Positions 16,769 through 24,327 of a stretch of DNA of 64,000 nt are shown in pieces. The number at the start of each line of letters is the position of its first letter. Within the stretch, counting starts at the first letter, position 1. The stretch is taken from NCBI RefSeq assembly GCF_014654205.1, contig NZ_BNAW01000004.1:62001-126000 (forward strand). Direction: 5' to 3'. A program made the translations under genes and the position numbers. The stretch comes from Amycolatopsis bullii (GTDB lineage: Bacteria; Actinomycetota; Actinomycetes; Mycobacteriales; Pseudonocardiaceae). The notes under the pieces were generated by a model that was given only the letters and a program-made list of their open reading frames with translations, was not told where the DNA came from and searched no databases.

Positions 16769-17767
16769 ATGGACTTCGGGATCGTGCTGCAGAGCGACCC
16801 GCCCGCGCGGGACGTCGTGCGGCTCATGAAGGACGCCGAGGACTGCGGATTCCGCTACGGCTGGACGTTCGACTCCTGCGTGCTGTGGCAGGAACCGTTC
16901 GTCATCTACTCGACGGTGTTGGCCGCGACCTCGTCGCTCGTCGTGGGACCGATGGTGACCAGTCCCGGCACGCGCGACTGGTCGGTCATGGCGTCGACGT
17001 TCGCCACGCTCAACGACATGTACGGCAACCGGACCGTGTGCGGCATCGGCCGCGGCGACTCGGCACACCGGGTGGTCGGCAAACCGCCGTCCACGCTGGC
17101 CACCGTCCGCGACTGCATGCGCGTGGTCAAGGACCTGGCCGAGGGCCGCGCGGTGACCATGAACGAGAAGACCGTGCAGATCCCGTGGATCTCGAACGGC
17201 CGGCTCGAGATGTGGATGGCGGGGTATGGGCCGAAGGCGCTGCAGACGGTCGGTGAGCACGCCGACGGCTTCATCCTGCAGTGCGCGGATCCGGCGATCG
17301 CCCGCTGGACGATCGGCGCGGTCCGCGACGCCGCCCGGGCGGCCGGGCGCGACCCCGGCGGCATCACGATCTGCGTGGCGGCCCCGGCGTACGTCGGCGA
17401 CGACCTGCCCCACCAGCGCGAACAGCTGCGCTGGTTCGGCGGGATGGTCGGCAACCACGTCGCGGACCTGGTGGCGCGGTACGGCTCGTCGGGGGCCGTA
17501 CCGCGGGAGCTGACGGACTACATCCGCGGGCGGGAAGGGTACGACTACAGCCACCACGGCAAGGCGGGCAACCCGTCGACGGAGTTCGTCCCGGACGAGA
17601 TCGTCGACCGGTTCTGCCTGCTGGGGCCGGCTTCGGCGCACGTCTCGCGGTTGCAAGAGCTGGCCGAGCTGGGTGTGGACCAGTTCTCGCTGTACCTGAT
17701 GCACGACGACCGCGAGGCCACGCTGGCGGCGTACGGGTCGGAGGTCATCCCGAAGCTCACCGCGTAG
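16769..17767 (+). CDS. LLM-class F420-dependent oxidoreductase (TIGR03842-like)
   Basis: A 332-aa luciferase-like monooxygenase-fold protein of the F420-dependent type. It starts MDFGIVLQSDPPARDVVRLM, and has the TFDSCVLWQEPFVIYS segment and RTVCGIGRGDSAHRVVGKPP at about 90-112, close to what is annotated as TIGR03842. It is the last gene of the permease-hydrolase-hydantoinase operon, with GGAGCGGGCG before the ATG. I infer that it could supply the ring-reduction step (uracil/thymine to dihydro form) in place of a flavin/NAD(P) dihydropyrimidine dehydrogenase. The enzyme's substrate is not shown by the sequence. Confidence 0.85.
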   Translation: MDFGIVLQSDPPARDVVRLMKDAEDCGFRYGWTFDSCVLWQEPFVIYSTVLAATSSLVVGPMVTSPGTRDWSVMASTFATLNDMYGNRTVCGIGRGDSAHRVVGKPPSTLATVRDCMRVVKDLAEGRAVTMNEKTVQIPWISNGRLEMWMAGYGPKALQTVGEHADGFILQCADPAIARWTIGAVRDAARAAGRDPGGITICVAAPAYVGDDLPHQREQLRWFGGMVGNHVADLVARYGSSGAVPRELTDYIRGREGYDYSHHGKAGNPSTEFVPDEIVDRFCLLGPASAHVSRLQELAELGVDQFSLYLMHDDREATLAAYGSEVIPKLTA

Positions 17768-17837
17768 GGCGCGCCCCACCCCGGATCCGGTGGTCCACCC
17801 CCCTGTGCCGCCGGGTCCGGGGCGGGACCATCGGCGG

Positions 17838-19283
17838 ATGAATCCTCGGAAACTCCGTGTTGCGCTGGCGCTGGGGGCCACCGCGGGCGCGGTCGCCTTG
17901 AGTGCGCCTGTGGCCGCGGCGAGCCCCGCCCGGATCGTCTGGGAAGCCTCCTGCCCGGCCGGCTACGAATGCGGCCACCTCGACGTCCCGCTGTCCTATC
18001 AGGACCCATCCGCGGGCGCGGTCCGCATTGCGGTGAGCCGGCTGCCCGCCACGGACCAGGCCAACAAGCTGGGCACGATCTTCTTCAACCCCGGCGGGCC
18101 GGGCTCCTCCGGCCGGTTCGCCCCGGCGTTGACACCGGCGTTGCACGCCCGCTTCGACATCGTCGGCTTCGACCCGCGCGGCGTCGGGGCGAGCTCGAAG
18201 ATCCACTGCTTCACCGATCCGTCGCAACTCGAGGTGCTGCAACGGGCTCTCGGCACGTTCCCGCTGACCCGCGAGGCCGAGCAGCAGCAGATCGCCGACA
18301 CCCGAACGGTGACGGACCTCTGCGAGCAGAACGCCGGTCCGTTGGCCAACCACCTGTCGACCGCGACGATCGCCCGCGACCTGGACAGGCTACGGGCGGC
18401 GTTCGGCGAGCCGAAGCTGCGCTACTACGGAAAGTCGTACGGCACCTACCTCGGCGAGACGTACGCAAACCTCTTCCCGGCCCGCGTCGGCTCACTGGCA
18501 CTCGACGCGGTCGACGACCCGATCCGGTGGTCCACCGGCGCCGCACCGATGAGCTACCGCCTGCAAGGTTTCTCGGACGCCCCCCGAGCACTCGAATCCT
18601 TCTTGGCGGCGTGCGCTTCGCGTTGCACGTTCGCCTACAACGCCATCCTCGACCGGCTCCAAGCCGCCCCGATCACGGTGACCGACACGGCCGGGCGGCA
18701 GATCGTCGTGACATACCAGAGCGCAATCGCCCAGATCCACAACTACCTGACCGACGCCCAGTCGGCGCCCGAGCTGGCGGCGTTCCTCCAGGCCCTGGCC
18801 AACCCCGCGTCTCCAGCACCGGCCGCACCGGGCGGCGCCCCGGACATCGACTCCTTGCTGGCCGGCGGCGCAACCCTGTGCTCGGACGCGGCCAACCCGC
18901 GTGATCCGGCGGTCTGGTGGGACTACGCCGCGCGGGCGGACAGCGTGGCCCTCGGGTTCGGTCGGTACGACGTCTACAAGACGCTGCCGTGCGCGACGTG
19001 GAAGGTCACGGACACGGGCCGCTACGCGGGACCATGGAACCGCCCGACGGCACCGATCCTCTTGCTGGCCAACAGTGAGGGCGATTTGGAGACCCCGTAC
19101 GCCGGAGCGCAACGAACGGAGCACCTGCTCGGCAACGCGCGCCTGCTGACCTTGGACACCTACGGCCACGGCGCCCGGGGCAAGAGCGCGTGCATCGACG
19201 GCTGGCTGGATCGGTACTTCGGCGCGGGAGCGGTGCCCGCTCCGGGGACGGTCTGCGCACCGGACCGAGGCCCGTTCGACTGA
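17838..19283 (+). CDS. Secreted alpha/beta hydrolase, tripeptidyl aminopeptidase type
   Basis: A 481-aa protein. Residues 1-29 form a Sec signal peptide ending near PVAAASPA. The oxyanion region is NPGGPGSSG (84-92), the nucleophile is Ser200 in YYGKSYGTYLGETYA, the Asp lies in SEGDLETPY and the His in DTYGHGARG. The C-terminal TAP-like domain contains the family Cys residues. It resembles the Streptomyces secreted tripeptidyl aminopeptidases and proline iminopeptidase-like enzymes. ATG 17838 has GGCGGA upstream; an earlier in-frame start would spoil the signal peptide. Confidence 0.9.
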   Translation: MNPRKLRVALALGATAGAVALSAPVAAASPARIVWEASCPAGYECGHLDVPLSYQDPSAGAVRIAVSRLPATDQANKLGTIFFNPGGPGSSGRFAPALTPALHARFDIVGFDPRGVGASSKIHCFTDPSQLEVLQRALGTFPLTREAEQQQIADTRTVTDLCEQNAGPLANHLSTATIARDLDRLRAAFGEPKLRYYGKSYGTYLGETYANLFPARVGSLALDAVDDPIRWSTGAAPMSYRLQGFSDAPRALESFLAACASRCTFAYNAILDRLQAAPITVTDTAGRQIVVTYQSAIAQIHNYLTDAQSAPELAAFLQALANPASPAPAAPGGAPDIDSLLAGGATLCSDAANPRDPAVWWDYAARADSVALGFGRYDVYKTLPCATWKVTDTGRYAGPWNRPTAPILLLANSEGDLETPYAGAQRTEHLLGNARLLTLDTYGHGARGKSACIDGWLDRYFGAGAVPAPGTVCAPDRGPFD

Positions 19284-19518
19284 GGCTGGGCTTCCGGCCA
19301 CAGCGGGACTCTCTGCCTTGCCGTTATCACTGGCTTCTGCGTGGGCGCTGCGCCGGGCCTGGTTCCTCGTTAGGTATCCCCGAATTCGCCAACTTGACCC
19401 ACGCGAAATCATTCAGATCCAAACCTTCCGATAGAGTGAAATCCCCACAGAGATCGTCCTTTCTCCTGCGCGGAGTGTTAGAAACGCACCAAGGGTGCTC
19501 TGCAAAGGGGAAGGTTTC

Positions 19519-20658
19519 ATGGTCTCATTCGAGGCACTGCGGGGGTACCTGCTCGAAGAAGTGCTCGCCCGGTTGCTGCAAGACAGCGGCTACCGGCTTC
19601 TCGTTTCCGTGGAACAAGATCCGGACGCACTGAAGCGGGGAAGGCACGGTCTGCTCGTACGCGGCCGCGGCTCAGACCATCAAGCCGACGTCCTCGGAGA
19701 ACTGACCCTTCCGACCCCCTTCTCCCTTCCTTTGCGCCTGTTCGTGGAGGCCAAGTACCGCGGCGCCAAGACCGGTCTGCGGGATGCGCGGAACGCACAC
19801 GGAATCGTCCACGATGTCAACGAACAGTACGCGACTGCGCACGCCGGCTCTCGGAGAGTGCCGGTGCGACGACACTTGTACCGCTACGCTCTTTTCTCCA
19901 CAAGCGGTTTCAGCCTTCCCGCGCAGCAGTATGCATTGGCACAGCAGATCTTCCTCGTCGACCTGTCCGGCCCCGCATTCCACCACCTGACCGAAGCCAC
20001 GGACCGGGCGGCGAGGCAGCTGAACCAGATCTTGGCCGAGACCGAAGCACCCTTTCCCCGAGGTCAGATCAGGACAGCGTTGCGGCTTTCCCTGGGCACC
20101 TGGACCGACGACGGTTCATCGGACGACGCGCGGAGGCCGGCCGAACCAAGTTCGTCAGCACTCCACACCTTGCCCGGAGGGCGTTTCGACGCAAGCGAAT
20201 CGATCCGCCGCAACCCGGCTCGCGCCGAGACGCGTGTCTTGCCTCCGGATCGCCTCATGTCCGTAGCGGAAGCACTGGCCGACGAGGTCGCCGACTCACT
20301 GCTGCTCGGTTTTCCCGCCAGCCCCTTCATCCTCGTGCTCCGGCCTGACGATCTATCCGCGTTCACCGCGTACATTCGCGACCATCCGAGCGAGGTGCAA
20401 GTCGACTTCCGCTTCGCGACGGCACGGGACGCCAGCGGCGACTGGGTCATCGTGCCGGCGGACGGCTCGGACGGCTTCGCGCTGCGGTTCTCCCTTCCCA
20501 CTCTGCTGGCAGACTGGCTTCTGGCGGAAGAATCAGCTGTGGCCATGTGCGCCCGAGACGTCAAGGCCGGACTGTTGTCTTCGATCTTCGTCTTCCACGA
20601 CGCTCGCCTCGTACGGCTGACCTTCCGACCGCGTCAGCGCAGTCGGACACGGGGATGA
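19519..20658 (+). CDS. Orphan PD-(D/E)XK nuclease-like protein, function unknown
   Basis: A 379-aa protein not recognised as a named family. Residues 5-30 form an amphipathic helix (FEALRGYLLEEVLARLLQDSGY) like the first helix of Mrr-type and other restriction nuclease folds. Asp57 (HQADVLGEL) and Glu77-x-Lys79 (LRLFVEAKYRG) reproduce the D...ExK catalytic spacing. Residues 175-235 look disordered. Residues 235-370 form a second alpha/beta domain of unknown kind. ATG 19519 has AAGG upstream; an in-frame start at 19495 is possible. The gene is richer in A+T than its neighbours and has no methylase beside it, suggesting acquisition and a possible defence role (inference). Confidence 0.6.
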   Translation: MVSFEALRGYLLEEVLARLLQDSGYRLLVSVEQDPDALKRGRHGLLVRGRGSDHQADVLGELTLPTPFSLPLRLFVEAKYRGAKTGLRDARNAHGIVHDVNEQYATAHAGSRRVPVRRHLYRYALFSTSGFSLPAQQYALAQQIFLVDLSGPAFHHLTEATDRAARQLNQILAETEAPFPRGQIRTALRLSLGTWTDDGSSDDARRPAEPSSSALHTLPGGRFDASESIRRNPARAETRVLPPDRLMSVAEALADEVADSLLLGFPASPFILVLRPDDLSAFTAYIRDHPSEVQVDFRFATARDASGDWVIVPADGSDGFALRFSLPTLLADWLLAEESAVAMCARDVKAGLLSSIFVFHDARLVRLTFRPRQRSRTRG

Positions 20659-20661
20659 TGC

Positions 20662-21885
20662 TCAGTCCACCAGTGCCTGGTAGACCAGCTGTCGCAGCTG
20701 GGGGCGCAGGCGGTAGGTGCTCGAGGGCAACAGTTGCGTGTAGAAGCCCACCGTCAGGTCTTCGTCCGGGTCCACCCAGAATGCCGTTGATGCTGCGCCT
20801 CCCCAGGCGAACTCGCCCGCCGAGGACAGGGTTCGGGCCTTGACCGGGTCCTCCAGTACCGAAAAGCCCAAGCCGAAGCCGTGGCCGTCGAACGGCATCT
20901 CGGCGAACAGGGGGCGGCCGAAGGCCTCCAGGTCCACGTGGCCCGGGAGGTGGTTGCTGGCCATCAAGGCCACCGTTCGCGGGGACAGCAACCGGACGTT
21001 GTCCAGGGTTCCGCCGCGCACGAGCATCTCGGTGAAACGCCAGTAGTCCGGGGCCGAGGACACCAGGCCGCCGCCGCCGGAGAGGCAGTCCGGGCGGGTT
21101 GTCCCCAGGCGGCCGAATGCGTCGTTGCGGACCGCTCGGCCTGCTGCCGGTACGTACATCGCCGCCAGGCGGTCCGGCGACGCTGCCACGAAACCCGTGT
21201 CCGTCATGCCCAGCGGGGCGAAGATGCGCGTCGCGAAGAACTCGTCCAACGGCAGGCCCGACACCACCTCGACGAGACGGCCGAGGACGTCCGTGGCCAC
21301 CGAGTAGTTCCACTCCGCGCCCGGCTGGAACAGCAGCGGCAGGGACGCCCACTTCTCCGTGCACGCCGCCAGGTCGAAGCCCGGCGGGGTGCCCCACTCG
21401 AACCCCGCCGCGCGGTAGATCGCGTCGACCGGGTGGCCGTGGTGGAAGCCGTACGTCAGGCCCGCCGTGTGCGTCAGCAGGTGCCAGACGCGGATCGGCG
21501 AGGTGGCCGGCTGCGTCGACGGCGCCAACGCCGATCCCTTGACGTACACCCGCGGTGAGGCGAACTCCGGCAACCAGCGCGAAATCGGGTCGTCCAGCTC
21601 CAGCAAACCTTCTTCGGCGAGCATCATCGCCGCCACCGAGGTGATCGGCTTGGTCATCGAGAAGATCCGCCACAGCGTGTCCGTCTCGACCGGCAGCGAC
21701 GCTTCGGCGTCGCGGTGGCCGCCGCGGCCGACGTGGACGATCCGGCCGTGCCTGCTCACCACCGCGAGCCAGCCCGGCAACCGTCCGTCCGCGACATACC
21801 GGTCGAAATGCGCGTCGATCCGGGAAAGCCGCGCCGCGTCGAAGCCGGCCTCGGCCGGGTCGATGTTCACCTCGAAGTCCGCCAT
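20662..21885 (-). CDS. Serine hydrolase of the beta-lactamase/esterase (class C-like) family
   Basis: A 407-aa enzyme with the penicillin-recognising fold. The nucleophile motif is Ser76-M-T-Lys79 (IFSMTKPITSVAAMMLAEEG), and Tyr194 in EWNYSVATDVLGRLVE stands for the YxN element. GMTDTGF and the C-terminal GGAASTAFWVDP, in the place of the KTG box, are family-typical. There is no signal peptide, so a cytosolic esterase or hydrolase similar to EstB or LovD-like acyltransferases is more likely than a secreted beta-lactamase. It converges on the nuclease-like gene with three bases between stops. Confidence 0.9.
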   Translation of the reverse strand: MADFEVNIDPAEAGFDAARLSRIDAHFDRYVADGRLPGWLAVVSRHGRIVHVGRGGHRDAEASLPVETDTLWRIFSMTKPITSVAAMMLAEEGLLELDDPISRWLPEFASPRVYVKGSALAPSTQPATSPIRVWHLLTHTAGLTYGFHHGHPVDAIYRAAGFEWGTPPGFDLAACTEKWASLPLLFQPGAEWNYSVATDVLGRLVEVVSGLPLDEFFATRIFAPLGMTDTGFVAASPDRLAAMYVPAAGRAVRNDAFGRLGTTRPDCLSGGGGLVSSAPDYWRFTEMLVRGGTLDNVRLLSPRTVALMASNHLPGHVDLEAFGRPLFAEMPFDGHGFGLGFSVLEDPVKARTLSSAGEFAWGGAASTAFWVDPDEDLTVGFYTQLLPSSTYRLRPQLRQLVYQALVD

Positions 21886-21926
21886 GCGGCGAGGTTACTG
21901 TGCGATGAGTTGCTTTGGCCGGCTTG

Positions 21927-22739
21927 CTACTTCTCCCGCGCCCGCTCTGCCGCCTTCTCCTCGCGCCACGCTTCGTCGTTCTTCCCGTAGCGCCAGTAGC
22001 CGGAAATGGACAGCAGCTCACGCCGCACGCCGCGCTCGTCGAGCAGGTACCGCCGCAGCTCGCGCACGAACCCCGCCTCGCCGTGGACGAACGCCTGGAC
22101 GACGCCCTCGCGCCACGGCAGCTCGCGCACCGCGGCCGCGACGTCGCCCCCGGAGGCCCGGTGCAGCCAGGTGATCTGCGCGTCCGCCTTCGTGACCAGC
22201 GGCTGCTCCTCGTCCGCGTTGTCGACCAGGATCACCGCGTGCGCCGGCACGCCGGCAGGCAGCGCTTCGAGCGACGACGCGATGGCTGGCAACGCGCTTT
22301 CGTCCCCGGCCAGCAGGTGCCAGTCCGCCTCGGCGCCCGGCGCGTACGCGCCACCCGGCCCCAAGATCAGCAGCTCGTCGCCCGGCTGCGCCGAAGCCGC
22401 CCACGGGCCGGCGATGCCTTCGTCGCCGTGGTGGACGAAGTCGAGGACCAGCTCACCGGCCTCCGCGTCGAACGCCCGCACGGTGTAGGACCGCTGCCGC
22501 GGCCAGTGCTCGCGCGGCATCGACGCGCGGCACTCCTGGACGTCGAACGGCTCCGGGTACTCGACGCCGGGCACCTTGAACAGCACCTTCACGTAGGCGT
22601 CGGTGAACTCGTTCGGGGTGAACTGCGCGATCCCCTCGCCGCCCGCGACGATCCGGATCATGTGCGGGGTCAGCCGCTCGGTCCGGAGCACCCGCAACCG
22701 CGTCGCGGGACGCCCGGACCGCCGGGGTGCTTCAGCCAT
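21927..22739 (-). CDS. Siderophore-interacting protein / NADPH-dependent ferric-siderophore reductase
   Basis: A 270-aa flavoprotein of the ViuB/SIP family that reduces ferric siderophores in the cytosol to release iron. The FAD-binding domain (residues about 15-120) has RQRSYTVRAFD, and the C-terminal reductase part has DWHLLAGDESALPAIASSLEALP, the hallmark of the family. FVHGEAGFVRELRRYL and ISGYWRYGKNDEAWREEK close the protein. ATG 22739 has GGAG ten bases upstream; a TTG four codons earlier is less likely. An iron-box-like sequence lies directly upstream. Confidence 0.93.
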   Translation of the reverse strand: MAEAPRRSGRPATRLRVLRTERLTPHMIRIVAGGEGIAQFTPNEFTDAYVKVLFKVPGVEYPEPFDVQECRASMPREHWPRQRSYTVRAFDAEAGELVLDFVHHGDEGIAGPWAASAQPGDELLILGPGGAYAPGAEADWHLLAGDESALPAIASSLEALPAGVPAHAVILVDNADEEQPLVTKADAQITWLHRASGGDVAAAVRELPWREGVVQAFVHGEAGFVRELRRYLLDERGVRRELLSISGYWRYGKNDEAWREEKAAERAREK

Positions 22740-22754
22740 CGACCACTCCAACCG

Positions 22755-22772
22755 TCACTAAGGCTTACCTAA
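22755..22772 (-). promoter_or_regulatory. Candidate IdeR/DmdR iron box upstream of the siderophore reductase
   Basis: The minus strand reads TTAGGTAAGCCTTAGTGA here, matching about two thirds of the actinobacterial iron-box consensus TTAGGTTAGGCTAACCTAA. It sits 16-33 bp before the start of the siderophore-interacting protein, where an iron-loaded DtxR-type repressor would block transcription. Confidence 0.6.
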
Positions 22773-22802
22773 GTCAGCCTACGCGCCGAAATCGGCACGC
22801 GG

Positions 22803-23183
22803 CTACTCAGGTGTGCCCAGTTCCGCGAGCAACCTCACGAACCCGGCCGTCACCTCCTTCCGGAACCCGATGAAGAACCGGTTCGCCAACGGCACGCCCC
22901 ACCGGCCCCGTGAAGCCGCGTTGACCACCCGGTGCTCGACCCGCGCCCCGGCCGGATCCGCCGTGACCCGGTACTCGCCGCGGTACCACCAGCCACCCTG
23001 CACCGCGACGAACCCCCGCTCCCGCTCCACCTCCATCCGCATCGGGTGGCCGCCACCCAGCTTCACCCGCAACCGTTCGAACACCTCCGCCGGCGGCCGC
23101 GCGACCACCCCCGACGCTTCCGCAAGCGTTTTCGCCCGCGCGGATCCGAAACCCGCGTGTTCTGGAACGCCGTGATCAGCCAT
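22803..23183 (-). CDS. SRPBCC-fold protein
   Basis: A 126-aa protein that looks like a polyketide cyclase/START-type SRPBCC domain: an N-terminal strand and PPAEVFERLRVKLGGGHPMRMEVE helix region, a run of antiparallel strands (GFVAVQGGWWYRGEYRVTAD, ARVEHRVVNAA) and a long C-terminal helix (FIGFRKEVTAGFVRLLAEL). Substrate unknown. If translated from ATG 23183 it overlaps the upstream SnoaL-like gene by 121 bp; a GTG at the VVARPPAEVF position would reduce the overlap. It is probably co-transcribed with that gene. Confidence 0.7.
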   Translation of the reverse strand: MADHGVPEHAGFGSARAKTLAEASGVVARPPAEVFERLRVKLGGGHPMRMEVERERGFVAVQGGWWYRGEYRVTADPAGARVEHRVVNAASRGRWGVPLANRFFIGFRKEVTAGFVRLLAELGTPE

Positions 23184-23545
23184 TCGCCTCCCTCCTGGAC
23201 GAGCACGAAGGACACGGTCGACTCGCGCCCTTCGTCGGCGACCTCCGCTCCGGTCAGCGACGAGCCACCGCCGACGACGGCCACGGCGACGTCCGGCCGG
23301 ACGAACCGCACCTTCGCCGCGCCGCCCAGCGAACCGGTGAGCTTCGACCCCCGCAACGGCCCTTCGAACAGCGCCCGGTGCGAGCTCTCGATCGCTTCCC
23401 GCCCGGGGAAGTTCATCCCGAAGAACGTCACGTAATCCGCATCTTCGGCGAAGAGCCGCCCGTACGCGGCGGCATCACCCGAGTTCCAGGCATCGGCGAG
23501 CCGGCCCAGCACCTCACGCACATCGGCCTCAGCAGTCGCAGTCAT
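23063..23545 (-). CDS. SnoaL-like / SgcJ-EcaC family protein
   Basis: A 160-aa protein with an NTF2-like cone fold: ADVREVLGRLADAWNSGDAAAYGRLFAEDADYVTFFG, then REAIESSHRALFEGPLRGSKL and a final EWLITAFQNTRV strand. The domain ends near residue 132. The remaining 28 residues (RGRKRLRKRRGW onward) are Arg-rich and overlap the next gene's start, so they look like run-on translation. It faces the TetR regulator gene across an operator-rich 80-bp gap and is a likely target of it. Confidence 0.78.
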   Translation of the reverse strand: MTATAEADVREVLGRLADAWNSGDAAAYGRLFAEDADYVTFFGMNFPGREAIESSHRALFEGPLRGSKLTGSLGGAAKVRFVRPDVAVAVVGGGSSLTGAEVADEGRESTVSFVLVQEGGEWLITAFQNTRVSDPRGRKRLRKRRGWSRGRRRRCSNGCG

Positions 23546-23558
23546 CGCATCCCCCTTC

Positions 23559-23630
23559 GAACGCTGTTCGTCTCACGAACACCGTTCTACTCTCGAACGT
23601 CGTTCGCGTCAAGTACAGTGTTCGGGTGAC
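23559..23630. promoter_or_regulatory. Tandem operator array, four 18-bp units carrying GAAC-N3-GTTC
   Basis: GAAC-N3-GTTC palindromes begin at 23559, 23577 and 23595, exactly 18 bp apart. A fourth unit at 23613 (GTAC-N3-GTTC) has one mismatch, and its 18-bp unit runs over the TetR GTG start at 23626. Eighteen bp is close to two helical turns, so bound dimers would line up on similar faces. The array lies between the divergent SnoaL-like and TetR genes and is the probable binding region of the TetR regulator. Confidence 0.8.
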
Positions 23631-24327
23631 CGTTCCCCCGCCGCCGTGGCGCAGCGCTCCCCGCCGCCGTGCCGCGAAACCCGCCCTCTCCCAGGCCTCG
23701 ATCGTGCGGGCGGCCTTGATCGTCCTGGACGACGAGGGGTTCGACGCGGTGACCATGCGGCGGGTCGCCCAGGAGCTGGAGACCGGGCCCGCGTCGCTCT
23801 ACGCGCACGTCTCGAACAAGGACGAACTGGCGGAGCTGATGCTCGACGCCGTGCTCGCCGACATCGAGGTCCCCGAGCCGGACCCGGCGCGCTGGGACGA
23901 GCAGGTCAAGGAGCTCGTCCGCGACCAGATCCGGGTGATGGCCGCCCACCGCGGCATCGCGCGCATCGCGTGGGACATCCCCGTGCCGGTCACGCCCCAC
24001 TCACTGAGGCTGGGCGAGGCGACGCTCGCCCTGCTCCGCGCGGGCGGGCTGACGCTCAAGCAAGCCACCTTCGCGGGCGACGCCCTTGCGCTCTACGCCA
24101 AGGCGTACGCGTACGAAGCGAGCGGCTGGACCTGGGGCGATTTCGATCAGGCCGAAGCCGGAGAACGCGGCAAGCAGATGGTGGCGTACATGCGGTCACT
24201 GCCGCCCGAGTCGTTCCCCAACATGCTGCAGGTCGGCGAGTTCTTCTCCGCGGAAACGGCGGAGGAACGCCTCGAGTTCGCACTCGAGGCGTTCCTCGCC
24301 GGGCTGAAGGCGATGGCGAAGAACTAG
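23626..24327 (+). CDS. TetR/AcrR-family transcriptional regulator
   Basis: A 233-aa protein. Residues 20-70 form the TetR helix-turn-helix (LSQASIVRAALIVLDDEGF, MRRVAQELETGPASLYAHVSNKDEL). Residues 90-225 form a TetR_C-type ligand domain with DQIRVMAAHRGIARIA. The GTG start follows directly on the operator array, so the protein probably represses both itself and the divergent SnoaL-like/SRPBCC genes. It converges on the quinone oxidoreductase gene, sharing a CTAG in which both stop codons lie. Confidence 0.93.
   Translation: MTVPPPPWRSAPRRRAAKPALSQASIVRAALIVLDDEGFDAVTMRRVAQELETGPASLYAHVSNKDELAELMLDAVLADIEVPEPDPARWDEQVKELVRDQIRVMAAHRGIARIAWDIPVPVTPHSLRLGEATLALLRAGGLTLKQATFAGDALALYAKAYAYEASGWTWGDFDQAEAGERGKQMVAYMRSLPPESFPNMLQVGEFFSAETAEERLEFALEAFLAGLKAMAKN

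Noticed and set aside
19394-19437. TTGACC and TAGAGT as a promoter of the nuclease-like gene
   Set aside because: The two hexamers are 32 bp apart, too far for one sigma-70-type promoter.
23559-23630. 18-bp repeats as a short CRISPR array
   Set aside because: Units are directly adjacent with no spacers and consist of palindromes in a divergent promoter, so operators explain them better.
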